From DATEPR01 sp036502345 (lineage in GTDB: Bacteria; Actinomycetota; Actinomycetes; Mycobacteriales; Pseudonocardiaceae), in contig DASXYT010000173.1 of assembly GCA_036502345.1 (NCBI GenBank), forward strand, positions 9,644 through 73,643: a stretch of DNA of 64,000 nucleotides. The letters are read 5' to 3'. The stretch's first letter is position 1. Each line of letters begins with the position of its first letter. Made by a program: the position numbers and the translations under genes. This document shows, piece by piece, positions 43,043 through 51,503 of the stretch. Below the pieces are notes generated by a model that saw nothing but the letters and a program-made list of their open reading frames with translations, searched no databases and had not been told where the DNA came from.

Positions 43043-43618
43043 ATGGCGGAACACAGCTTCACCGCGACGGCACGGCGGGCCCAGATCGTGGCCGCCGCCA
43101 TCGAGACGATCGCCGAACTCGGCTACCACAAGGCGTCGTTCGCGCGGATCGCCGAGCGCGCCGGGCTGAGCAGCACGCGGCTGATCTCGTACCACTTCGC
43201 CGGCAAGGACGACCTGATCGAACAGGCGACCGTCTCGGTGTTCGTCGAGATCGAGCGGTTCCTCACCGACCGGATGGCCGCCGAGTCCACACCGACGGGC
43301 ACGCTGCGCGCCTACATCTGCGCGAACATCGAGTTCATCGCCGAGCATCCGACCGAAATGGACGCTCTGGCCAGCATCCTGCTGCACGGGCAGGCCGCGA
43401 CCAGCCACGACGAGACGCGGTCCCTGGACGCGCTGCGCGGCATCCTCCTGGCCGGCCAGGAGTCCGGCGAGTTCCGCGACTTCGACACCGCCGTGATGGC
43501 GTTGGCCATCCGCAGGTCGATCGAGTCCTACCCCTATCTGGCCGCCCACCTGGACGCCGCCGGTTACGCGCGCGAGGTCGCGACGCTGTTCGACCAGGCC
43601 ACCAGGAGCCAGTCATGA
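43043..43618 (+). CDS. TetR-family transcriptional regulator
   Basis: The protein has 191 residues. The N-terminal HTH reads AAIETIAELGYHKASFARIAERAG then LISYHFAGKDDLI, the classic TetR DNA-binding signature. The C-terminal helical domain binds an unknown ligand. The gene overlaps the following membrane-protein gene (ATGA), so that is its most likely target, and a strong inverted repeat directly upstream suggests autoregulation. Confidence 0.87.
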   Translation: MAEHSFTATARRAQIVAAAIETIAELGYHKASFARIAERAGLSSTRLISYHFAGKDDLIEQATVSVFVEIERFLTDRMAAESTPTGTLRAYICANIEFIAEHPTEMDALASILLHGQAATSHDETRSLDALRGILLAGQESGEFRDFDTAVMALAIRRSIESYPYLAAHLDAAGYAREVATLFDQATRSQS

Positions 43619-44289
43619 AGCGAGGCCGCAACCCACTGCTCACGCTGCTGGTCGATCTGGCCGCGCCGATCGGCCTGTACTACGCCCTGCACGCCGCCGG
43701 TGTCGGCAACTACCTCGCACTGCTGCTCAGCGCGGTGGTGCCGGCGTCGAGTTCGGTCGTGCAGTTCGTCCGCAGGCGGCGGCTGGACAGTTTCGGGCTG
43801 TTCGTGATGAGCATGATCGTGCTGAGTGTCGGCGCATCGTTGATCACCGGCAGCACCCGGTTCCTGTTGGCCAAGGACGGCTGGTTCACGGGGGTCACCG
43901 GCCTGTGGTTCTTCGCGTCCATGGCGGCCCGGCATCCCATTTCCTACATCTGCGCGAAACCGTTGCTGGAAGGGCGGATCGGACCCAAGGGCGTGCCGTG
44001 GGACACGCTGTGGGACGAGTTGCCGCTGTTCCGGCGGGCGTGGCGGGTGATCAACGTCATCTGGGGCGTCGCGATGCAGCTCGACGCCGCCGTGCGGATC
44101 GTGATGGCCTACACGCTGCCGGTCGACCTGGTGCCCGGTCTGGGCGGTGCGCAGTACGCCGTGCTGTTCGTGCTGCTCCAGGTGATCACGACGGTGTGCA
44201 ACATGCGGGCAGGCGTCTACGACCCGCGATCGGCCGTGTACGCGCCGCTGACTTCCCGGCAACAGTTGTCCGACCGGCCCGCGCTGTGA
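43615..44289 (+). CDS. Multi-pass membrane protein (VC0807-like)
   Basis: The protein has 224 residues. ATG overlaps the TetR stop. About five or six hydrophobic helices are visible, starting with LLVDLAAPIGLYYALHAAG and including LFVMSMIVLSVGASLI. The motif DLAAPIGLYY and the mid-protein CAKPLLEGR/WDTLWDELPLFRRAWR pattern match the VC0807 group of actinobacterial membrane proteins of unknown function. Coupling to a TetR gene suggests a small-molecule export or stress role, but that is only contextual. Confidence 0.65.
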   Translation: MKRGRNPLLTLLVDLAAPIGLYYALHAAGVGNYLALLLSAVVPASSSVVQFVRRRRLDSFGLFVMSMIVLSVGASLITGSTRFLLAKDGWFTGVTGLWFFASMAARHPISYICAKPLLEGRIGPKGVPWDTLWDELPLFRRAWRVINVIWGVAMQLDAAVRIVMAYTLPVDLVPGLGGAQYAVLFVLLQVITTVCNMRAGVYDPRSAVYAPLTSRQQLSDRPAL

Positions 44290-44486
44290 AACATTCATCG
44301 GGCCGCCCGTCGGCAGGCTGTGACGACTGACCCGGTCGCGCCGATAAGGGTGTTGAGGCGGTCGCTGCCCGTTCCCAGGTGACTGCCAGGAATCCCGCAG
44401 ACAATCTCCAGCTTTTCTGGACAGGCTCGGCTCAGCAACCCATGCAACACCGCTGCGCGGATCTCGCAGAGGGAGAAAGAGGAACC

Positions 44487-45803
44487 GTGCTGTTCAGACA
44501 ACGAGTGCGCCTCACCAAGCGACGGGTGATCGTCACGGCCGCGATCGTGGTGGTCATCGTCGGCGGTGGGGTCGCGGCGTGGGCCGCCACCCGGCCTGCC
44601 GACGCCGCGCCATCCACCCGTGTCGCCACGGCGACCACGACGACACTGCGCCAGACCCTGTCGTCGTCGGGCACGATCGAGCCGGCCCAGCAGTCCAATC
44701 TCAACTTCGCCGTGTCCGGCCAGGTCACGGCGGTGGAGGTGAGCGCGGGCCAGAAGGTGACAGCGGGCCAGACGCTCGCGACGGTCAACTCGGCCTCGCT
44801 GTCGGCGACCGTCGCCGAGGCGCAGGCCAGCCTGTCCTCCGACCAGTCCCGGCTGTCCGCCGACGAGACCTCCGGCGCGTCCTCGGCGCAGGTCACCGCT
44901 GACCAGGCCGCGGTCACCGCGGCCCGGAACCAGGTCACCGACGCGCAGAACTCCCTCGCCGAGGCGAACCTGACCAGCCCGATCACCGGCACCGTGGCGT
45001 CGGTCGACCTGACGGTCGGCCAGCAGGTCTCCAGTGGCTCGTCCGGGTCGTCGGGCTCTTCGGGGTCCACTGGTTCGAGTAGCGGTTCCGGTGGCTCGGC
45101 CGCCGGTGGGCTCGGCGGTGGCGGGGCAGCCAGCACCGGCTCCACCAGCAGCGGTTCGTCGAGCAGCAGCAGTTCGTCGTCCACCGCCCAGGTGGTGGTC
45201 TTCTCGGACAGCTCGTACGTCGTGAACGCGACCGTGGACGACACCGAGGTCGGCGAGGTCAAGGCGGGTGACCAGGCGGTGATCACGCCGGACGGCGCCA
45301 CGTCGACGGTGTTCGGCACGGTGACGTCGGTGGCGCTGCTGGCCACGTCGTCATCGTCGGTGCCCAGCTACCCGGTGACCATCGGCGTGACCGGCAGCCC
45401 GGCGGGACTGCACGCGGGTGCCAGCGCCACGCTGGACATCATCGTGAAGCAACTGGCCAACGTGCTCGCCGTGCCGACGACCGCACTGCACTTCCAGAAC
45501 GGCAAGACAACGGTCGTCAAGGTGGTCGACGGCAAGCAGACCAGCACGACGGTGACCACAGGCACCACGGCCAGCGGCGAGACCCAGATCCTCACCGGAC
45601 TGTCCAACGGCGACCAGATCGTCGTGCCGGGCGTCGCACGTACCGCCACGACGGGCACCGGGACGACCGGGCGGGGTGGTTTCGGTGGCGGCGGCTTCGG
45701 CGGTGGGGGTGGCTTCGGCGGTGGGGGTGGCTTCGGCGGCGGCGGTGGATTCGGCGGTGGCGGCGGCGGCGGCTTCGGCGGTCGCGGCGGGGCGGGTGGC
45801 TGA
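44487..45803 (+). CDS. MacA-like periplasmic-adaptor (membrane fusion) protein
   Basis: The protein has 438 residues. The GTG start follows AGAGGGAGAAAGAGG. Residues ~12-33 are a membrane anchor. A lipoyl/barrel region follows (GTIEPAQQSNLNFAVSGQV then VTAGQTLATVN), with a short alpha-hairpin (AEAQASLSSDQSRL) and lipoyl return LTSPITGTVASVDL. A Ser/Gly-rich insertion (~185-235) and a tail of about 50 residues built on GGFGGGG repeats are unusual. Together with the ABC ATPase and MacB-like permease downstream it should form an exporter. In Gram-positive bacteria such adaptors act without an outer-membrane channel. Confidence 0.83.
   Translation: MLFRQRVRLTKRRVIVTAAIVVVIVGGGVAAWAATRPADAAPSTRVATATTTTLRQTLSSSGTIEPAQQSNLNFAVSGQVTAVEVSAGQKVTAGQTLATVNSASLSATVAEAQASLSSDQSRLSADETSGASSAQVTADQAAVTAARNQVTDAQNSLAEANLTSPITGTVASVDLTVGQQVSSGSSGSSGSSGSTGSSSGSGGSAAGGLGGGGAASTGSTSSGSSSSSSSSSTAQVVVFSDSSYVVNATVDDTEVGEVKAGDQAVITPDGATSTVFGTVTSVALLATSSSSVPSYPVTIGVTGSPAGLHAGASATLDIIVKQLANVLAVPTTALHFQNGKTTVVKVVDGKQTSTTVTTGTTASGETQILTGLSNGDQIVVPGVARTATTGTGTTGRGGFGGGGFGGGGGFGGGGGFGGGGGFGGGGGGGFGGRGGAGG
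45676..45800 (+). repeat. Gly/Phe-rich low-complexity tail repeat
   Basis: The codons GGC/GGT plus TTC repeat in short units such as GGTGGCTTCGGCGGT, giving a GGFGGGG pattern at the C-terminus of the first adaptor. It is the strongest low-complexity stretch in the window. Confidence 0.85.
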
Positions 45804-45806
45804 CCG

Positions 45807-46553
45807 GTGAGTTCCGACATCACGATGCCGATCCCGGTGATCCCGAGGGACGCCGTCATCGACATCCGCGACGTGCAGAAGGTCTACAAGACGGGCTCGC
45901 TCGAAGTCGCTGCCCTGCGGGGTGTGTCGCTGCGCATCGAGGAGGGCGAGTACGTCGCGATCATGGGCCCGTCCGGGTCCGGCAAGTCCACCCTGATGCA
46001 CATCCTCGGCTGCCTGGACGTCGCCACCTCCGGCACGTACGTGCTGGCAGGCGAGAACGTCAGCGACCTGTCCGAGACGGAACTGGCCGTGATCCGCAAC
46101 CAGCGCATCGGTTTCGTGTTCCAGCAGTTCAACCTGCTGCCGTCGCTGTCGGCGTGGCGCAACGTGGAACTGCCGCTCTGCTACGCAGGCGTACCGAGGG
46201 CGCACCGTCGGGCACGGGCCGTCGAGGTGCTGGAACGGGTTGGGCTCGGTGACCGGATCATGCACCGGCCGAGCGAGTTGTCCGGCGGCCAGCAGTCCCG
46301 CGTCGCGCTGGCCAGGGCACTGGTGAACTCGCCGGCGATGATCCTGGCCGACGAGCCGACCGGCGCGTTGGACACCGCCGCGACGGCCGATGTGCTCAGC
46401 GTGTTCGACGACCTCAACCAGGCAGGGAACACGGTGGTCCTCATCACCCACGAGGAGGACGTAGCTGCCGCGGCGAAACGAACCGTGCGGCTACGCGATG
46501 GTCTGATCGAGTCCGACACGCTGGGGAGGCTGGCTGGGGTGTTGCCGTCGTGA
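45807..46553 (+). CDS. MacB-type ABC transporter ATPase
   Basis: The protein has 248 residues. Walker A is GPSGSGKST, signature LSGGQQSRVALARAL, Walker B MILADEPT, with the H-loop in VVLITHEED. The FVFQQFNLLPSLSAWRNVELPL segment is typical of MacB/LolD-type subunits. GTG 45807 starts 3 nt after the adaptor; ATG 45825 is an alternative. The stop overlaps the permease start (GTGA). It powers the exporter formed with its neighbours. Confidence 0.92.
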   Translation: MSSDITMPIPVIPRDAVIDIRDVQKVYKTGSLEVAALRGVSLRIEEGEYVAIMGPSGSGKSTLMHILGCLDVATSGTYVLAGENVSDLSETELAVIRNQRIGFVFQQFNLLPSLSAWRNVELPLCYAGVPRAHRRARAVEVLERVGLGDRIMHRPSELSGGQQSRVALARALVNSPAMILADEPTGALDTAATADVLSVFDDLNQAGNTVVLITHEEDVAAAAKRTVRLRDGLIESDTLGRLAGVLPS

Positions 46554-47779
46554 GCTGGATCGAGACGTTCCGCACCAGCCTGGACGCCATCCGGTCGCAC
46601 CGGCTGCGTTCCGGTCTCACCATGCTGGGCATCCTGATCGGCATCGCGGCCGTGATCCTCACCGTCGGCCTCGGCGAGGGCGCGCAGGTGCAGGTGGCGT
46701 CGGCGATCAACTCCCTGGGCACCAACCTGTTGGTGATCTCACCGGGCAGCACGACGACATCCGGTGTGCGCGGTGGCCTCGGGTCGGCGGCGACGCTGAC
46801 CGTGAACGACGCCGACGCGCTGTCCTCGCACACGGTCGCACCGGACATCGCGGCCGTCGCGCCGAGCACCAGCAAGTCCAGCGCGCTGGCCGTCGGGACG
46901 ACGAACTGGACCACGTCCGTGGTGGGCACGACGCCCGCCTGGCTCTCGGTGCGGGCGCGGAGCCTGTCCGAGGGCAGGTTCCTCACCGCGTCCGATGTGT
47001 CCAGTGAGGCCGCGGTGACCGTGCTCGGGGCCACGACAGCCCAGGAACTGTTCGGCTTCGCCGACCCGGTCGGCAGAACGGTCACCATCGGGACGACGCC
47101 GTTCACCGTGGTCGGCCTGCTCGCGTCGGCCGGCACGTCGTCGGCGCAGAACGAGGACGACCAGGCGATCGTGCCGATCAGCACGGCGGCCGACCGGCTG
47201 TTCGGCGGCACGAGCCGCACGTCGGTGCAGTCCATCTACGTCGAGGCGGCCTCGTCGGACTCGCTGTCCGCCGCGTATCAGGAAGCCGACCAGGAACTGC
47301 TCAACCTGCACCACATCAGCACCCCGACCAGCGCCGACTTCAGCATCGCCAGCCAGGAGTCGCTGCTGACCACGGCCACGTCGGTGGACAAGACACTGAC
47401 GGTGCTGCTCGGTGGCATCGCCGGCATCTCGCTGTTGGTCGGCGGCATCGGCGTCATGAACATCATGCTGGTGTCGGTGACCGAGCGGATCCGGGAGATC
47501 GGGCTCCGCAAGGCGATCGGCGCGAATCCCACCGTGATCCGCCGTCAGTTCCTGGTCGAGGCGGCGCTGCTCGGCCTGGCGGGCGGGATACTCGGCGCGC
47601 TGCTGGGCATCGTCGGCGCCCTCGTCCTGCCGCACCTGATCTCCACCACCATCACCGTGTCCCCCACCGCCACGATCGGGGCGATCGTCGTCGCGATCTG
47701 CATCGGCATGGCGTTCGGGGTATACCCGGCGAGCAGGGCCGCCCGCCTTGCTCCCATCGACGCCCTCCGAAGCGAATGA
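46550..47779 (+). CDS. MacB/FtsX-like ABC transporter permease
   Basis: The protein has 409 residues. There is an N-terminal helix (SGLTMLGILIGIAAVILTV), a large extracytoplasmic MacB_PCD-like domain (~45-265), then three C-terminal helices with the family signature VTERIREIGLRKAIGA between the first two. This four-helix type-VII ABC layout moves substrates such as peptides or antibiotics by a mechanotransmission mechanism. The start overlaps the ATPase and its stop overlaps the lipoprotein gene, so all are one operon. Confidence 0.9.
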   Translation: MSWIETFRTSLDAIRSHRLRSGLTMLGILIGIAAVILTVGLGEGAQVQVASAINSLGTNLLVISPGSTTTSGVRGGLGSAATLTVNDADALSSHTVAPDIAAVAPSTSKSSALAVGTTNWTTSVVGTTPAWLSVRARSLSEGRFLTASDVSSEAAVTVLGATTAQELFGFADPVGRTVTIGTTPFTVVGLLASAGTSSAQNEDDQAIVPISTAADRLFGGTSRTSVQSIYVEAASSDSLSAAYQEADQELLNLHHISTPTSADFSIASQESLLTTATSVDKTLTVLLGGIAGISLLVGGIGVMNIMLVSVTERIREIGLRKAIGANPTVIRRQFLVEAALLGLAGGILGALLGIVGALVLPHLISTTITVSPTATIGAIVVAICIGMAFGVYPASRAARLAPIDALRSE

Positions 47780-48720
47780 AACAGCACTGGAGCAATCCCA
47801 TGTCCGCTCAGCCTCCCGCCCCCACCGGCAACGGCCGCCGATCCCTCGCCCGGCCCGCGCTGGCGCTGGTGACCGGCGCGCTCGCCCTCACCGTGGTGGC
47901 CGCGTGCGGCAGCAGCACGCCGACCGCCGCCCCACCGACGACGCACGCCGCTGCCCGGCCCAGTGCCGGTGCGGGTACCGGCACGCCGCCCGGCGCGTTC
48001 GGCACCGCGGCCGCCGTTTCGGCGACCAGCCTCGAGGTGCAGAACCAGCAGAGCGGCCAGGTGACCGTCAAGTTCACCTCGTCGACGGCGTTCACCAACA
48101 CCATCAAGGCGTCGCTGGCGGATGTGAAGGCCGGTGACTGTGTGACGGTGGCTGCCGCGTCCGGCGGCGCCCAGGCCAAGGCGTTGACCGCCAGGACCGT
48201 CGGGATCTCGAAGCCGACGTCGAGCGGCTGCACGGCCGCGGGCGGGTTCGGCGGCGGCAACTTCGGCGGCGGTGGGTTCGCCGGTCGGGGCGGCGGTGCC
48301 AGCGGGACGCCGAACCCGAGTCGCCGGGTGCCGCCCTCCGGTGCGAACGGCGCAGGCAACTTCGGTCGGGCGTTCGGCTCGGTCACCGCGGTCAGCACGA
48401 CCGGCTTCACCGTCAAGGGCGTCGCACGGGGCTCGACGCCGGCCGTCACGACGACGGTCACCGTGAACGCGGCGACGACCTACACCGAGTCGGCCAAGGC
48501 CACCTCGTCCGCGCTGGCGGTCGGTGACTGCATCGTGGCGCTCGGCGCGTCCGACGACACCGGTGCCGTGTCGGCGAAGTCGATCAACATCAGCAAGGCG
48601 GGCACGAACGGCTGCGCAGGCGGCTTCGGTCGGGGCGGCGGTGGCTTCCGGGGCAACGGCAACGGTGGCGGCGAAGCAGGCTCGACGCCCAGCCTGGTGC
48701 CTGGTGGTGGCAATGGCTGA
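47776..48720 (+). CDS. Putative lipoprotein with repeated beta domains and Gly-rich segments
   Basis: The protein has 314 residues. A signal sequence ends in a lipobox, VVAAC, so it is probably a membrane-anchored lipoprotein. Two similar beta-rich segments of about 80 residues follow (FGTAAAVSATSLEVQ... and FGSVTAVSTTGFTVK...), each ending with a VGDC or AGDC turn, like DUF5666-type folds. Gly/Phe-rich linkers (GGFGGGNFGGGG, GGFGRGGGGFRG) separate and end them. Its ATGA overlap with the permease and 8-bp overlap with the second adaptor place it within the exporter operon. Confidence 0.7.
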   Translation: MKQHWSNPMSAQPPAPTGNGRRSLARPALALVTGALALTVVAACGSSTPTAAPPTTHAAARPSAGAGTGTPPGAFGTAAAVSATSLEVQNQQSGQVTVKFTSSTAFTNTIKASLADVKAGDCVTVAAASGGAQAKALTARTVGISKPTSSGCTAAGGFGGGNFGGGGFAGRGGGASGTPNPSRRVPPSGANGAGNFGRAFGSVTAVSTTGFTVKGVARGSTPAVTTTVTVNAATTYTESAKATSSALAVGDCIVALGASDDTGAVSAKSINISKAGTNGCAGGFGRGGGGFRGNGNGGGEAGSTPSLVPGGGNG

Positions 48721-50488
48721 CCTGCGACTCCCCAGGTTTCGGCTGTCTCGCAGGATCGTTGTCATCGCGGTTGTCGTGGTCGTCGTGGGCGGCGGCGCGG
48801 CGGTCGCGTGGGCGGCCATGCGACCGGCAGGAGCGGTCTACCGCACGGCAACGGCGGCCCCGGCATCGGTGACCGACACGCTCTCGGCGACCGGCACCAT
48901 CCAGCCGGTCACCCAGGCGACGGTCTCGTTCCCCATGTCCGGCCAGGTGTCCTCAGTGGCCGCGAAGCTCGGCCAGCAGGTCACGGTCGGCCAGACCCTC
49001 GCCCAGCTGAACACCACGAGCCTGAACAACGCGCTGAGCTCGGACCAGTCGGCCGTGGCGACGGCGCAGGCGAAGCTGGCCAGTGACCAGACCAGTGAGA
49101 CCTCGGTCAGCGACGCCGCCGACCAGTCCACGTCGCCGTCCAGCGCGGGATCGGGTCAGCTCTCCGGGTTGGTGCACAGCCTGTCCGGGGACCAGAACGC
49201 GGTCCGCAAGGCGCAGCAGAAGGTGGACAGCGATCTCACGCTGGTGGCCGCTGCCGATCACAAGGTGAACGCGCAGGGCGCGGCCTGCCAGGACCTGCTG
49301 GCGGATCTGAAGGCGGCCGGCACTCAGCCGCCCCCGACCACCACGTCGACCACATCGACCTCTTCGACATCGAGCACCACCACTCCGCTGCCACCCACGA
49401 CGACACCGGGTGACTCGACGGCGGTCAGCGACTGCGAGACGCTGATCAACGAGGCACTGGCGGCGGAGAGCACGACGGGTTCGGACGAGCACACGTTGTC
49501 GTCCTCGGTGGCGGCGCTGTCCTCGGCGCTGAACAAGGTGGTCGCGGCGGTCGGGGCGGCGGAGTCGTCCAGTTCTGGTGGGTCTGCCGGGTCTTCGCGG
49601 TCGTCGGGTACGTCCTCGTCCGGTAGCCACAGTTCGGGCTCGGGTTCGGGTTCGGCTGGTGGTTCCGGCACGGGCTCGGGCGGCTCCTCGCGTGGGGGTA
49701 CGTCGCTGCCGGCGTCGGCCGACCAGATCGCCGCCGACCAGGCGGCCGTGGACGCCGCGAACGCACAACTGGCGGCGGCGCAGCAGAACCTGTCCGCGGC
49801 GACCCTGGTCAGCCCGATCGCCGGCACTGTTGCCGACGTGACCATCACGGCTGGTCAGAGCGCGTCGGCCAATTCGAGTGACGCGCAGGTGGTGATCATC
49901 GGCCCTGGCCAGGACGAGGTGACGACGGCTGTCACGGACGGTCAGGTCGGCCAGGTCAAACCGGGTGAGCCCGCCACGGTGACGCCGGACGGCGCGACGA
50001 AGCCGATCGCCGGCAGAGTGACGCAGATCGGTGCGCTGGGCACGACTACCACGTCCGGTTCGGCCAGCTACCCGGTGACGATCTCGCTGGACAACACGTC
50101 GCAGCAGATGTTCGACGGCGCCACGGCGTCGGTCGGCATCACGCTCGGCACGGCGCAGGCGGCCGTCACGGTGCCGACGTCGGCGATTCACACGATCGGT
50201 TCGTTCAGCGTGGTGACGAAGATGGTGGACGGGAAGCCGACCACCACGCGGGTCACCGTCGGTGTGCAGGGACCGGTGGTCACGCAGGTCACCAGCGGCC
50301 TGAAGGCGGGCGACGAGGTGGCGTTGGCGAACATCAACGAGCCGATGCCGACGGCGGGCAACACCACGGGAGCAGGCCGCTTCGGAGGCGGCGGCCTGAC
50401 CGGTGGAGGCGGCCGTGCGGCCTTCGGTGGTGGTGGTGGGGGCCTCGGTGGCGGGGCAGCCGCGGCCGGCGGTCGTGGCGGCGGCTGA
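48713..50488 (+). CDS. Second membrane-fusion/adaptor protein with long low-complexity insertions
   Basis: The protein has 591 residues. The membrane anchor is at ~15-37. The lipoyl/barrel region (GTIQPVTQATVSFPMSGQV, VTVGQTLAQLN) is followed by an alpha-hairpin (~100-180), a Thr/Ser/Pro-rich linker (~205-240), another helix, a Ser/Gly-rich linker (~290-340), and the return hairpin DQIAADQAAVDAANAQLAAAQ. Barrel domains and a Gly-rich tail (GRFGGGGLTGGGG) end it. It overlaps the lipoprotein gene by 8 bp. No second ABC permease follows, so it may be an alternative partner of the same exporter. Confidence 0.78.
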   Translation: MADLRLPRFRLSRRIVVIAVVVVVVGGGAAVAWAAMRPAGAVYRTATAAPASVTDTLSATGTIQPVTQATVSFPMSGQVSSVAAKLGQQVTVGQTLAQLNTTSLNNALSSDQSAVATAQAKLASDQTSETSVSDAADQSTSPSSAGSGQLSGLVHSLSGDQNAVRKAQQKVDSDLTLVAAADHKVNAQGAACQDLLADLKAAGTQPPPTTTSTTSTSSTSSTTTPLPPTTTPGDSTAVSDCETLINEALAAESTTGSDEHTLSSSVAALSSALNKVVAAVGAAESSSSGGSAGSSRSSGTSSSGSHSSGSGSGSAGGSGTGSGGSSRGGTSLPASADQIAADQAAVDAANAQLAAAQQNLSAATLVSPIAGTVADVTITAGQSASANSSDAQVVIIGPGQDEVTTAVTDGQVGQVKPGEPATVTPDGATKPIAGRVTQIGALGTTTTSGSASYPVTISLDNTSQQMFDGATASVGITLGTAQAAVTVPTSAIHTIGSFSVVTKMVDGKPTTTRVTVGVQGPVVTQVTSGLKAGDEVALANINEPMPTAGNTTGAGRFGGGGLTGGGGRAAFGGGGGGLGGGAAAAGGRGGG

Positions 50489-50635
50489 GCAGACACCTGG
50501 GACCCGACAGACCAGTGGCGCGGCGGCAACAGGCCCCCGCGCCATTGGCATGTTCGGGTGTGGGGGTGGATCGGGCCGGCGTGGCGGCCCGAATGGCCGG
50601 ATCGGGCCTGGCGTGGCGAGCTTGGTGGTGTCTGC

Positions 50636-51121
50636 TCAGCTGGCGACGGCGGGCCGACCCGGGGAGTCCGGCGCCGGCTCAGGCGCTGTCTCCGACCCGT
50701 CGTCGACCGGTAACTCTCGGGGTAGCACCTCACTGAGCACGAACTCGGTCACCACGCCCGCGGAGGCCGCATCGTCCGCGTACAGGTGGAACCAGCCGTC
50801 CTTCGGCGCGCCCGGGCCGTACGTCGTGGTGGACCAGCCGAAGCCGTCCTGCCATGCCAGCGATATCGCACTGCCAATACCGGGAATGACCTCGCCGGAT
50901 TCCTTGCGAACCGACAGCCGGGCGGAAAGGGGTTTTCTGGCATCAATGGTCATTGCACTCACAACGAGCCCATGCTGTTCGAGCCCATCGGCGACCAGAT
51001 CAAGATATGTCACGCAAATGTCAATTTCTTCGGGCGTCGCGCTGTGGCGCGGTCGTCCACCAGTGGTGATCGTGCGGACCCGGTGACCGACCTGCTCGGT
51101 GTGTGTCTGTAGCGCGCTCAC
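50636..51121 (-). CDS. Conserved small protein, DUF6292-like
   Basis: The protein has 161 residues. GTG 51121 has GGAAGGGGG 6 nt upstream; the frame extends to 51172 without a better start. The middle, YLDLVADGLEQHGLVV followed by SLAWQDGFGWSTTT and WFHLYADDAASA, has the appearance of the DUF6292 group of actinobacterial proteins, but I assign this only tentatively. It has no membrane helix and no catalytic motif. It converges with the adaptor gene and is divergent from the sensor gene. Confidence 0.6.
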   Translation of the reverse strand: MSALQTHTEQVGHRVRTITTGGRPRHSATPEEIDICVTYLDLVADGLEQHGLVVSAMTIDARKPLSARLSVRKESGEVIPGIGSAISLAWQDGFGWSTTTYGPGAPKDGWFHLYADDAASAGVVTEFVLSEVLPRELPVDDGSETAPEPAPDSPGRPAVAS

Positions 51122-51503
51122 GTCGACCCCCTTCCCACCTTCCAAAATACATCGTCCGCCAACCAACATCACCCATCCTGGGTAGAAATCTATCGGCCAA
51201 CCGGATACCAGGGGTCACCCCCTACCGGGTCGCACTAGTCCATCAACTTCACCCGATCAGATTAAGGATCAGGCACTTGACGCGGAATTCCGCTACTCCA
51301 TGCAGGGGGCAACGAGTCGGATAAGACCGATATTCACCCTGGACAACATCATTTCCCACCCGGCAGAGCTGCCAGATCGGCTGGCCCAGCGACGTTACGA
51401 TACCCAGAAGAACAGACATTCCACTCATCCGAGTGAACGCATCGCAGAGTGACCGCGGACGAGGTGTAGCTGACCGGGCAAGAACCAGCCACTATTACCA
51501 ACC
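51122..51503. other. Divergent intergenic region, 382 bp
   Basis: No gene is apparent. The sequence is less GC-rich than its neighbours and should hold two divergent promoters. TACGAT near 51397 is a reasonable -10 hexamer for the sensor gene, without a clear -35. A palindrome at 51422-51435 (annotated separately) resembles the operator in front of the TetR gene at 43 kb. Confidence 0.45.
51422..51435. promoter_or_regulatory. Palindrome CACTC-ATCC-GAGTG upstream of the sensor gene
   Basis: The 5-bp arms match perfectly and the ATCC spacer is identical to that of the TTACTC-ATCC-GAGTAA site at 43015-43030; 12 bases (ACTCATCCGAGT) are shared. It lies 68 bp upstream of the sensor start codon. 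It is possibly a second binding site of the same or a related TetR regulator. Confidence 0.45.
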
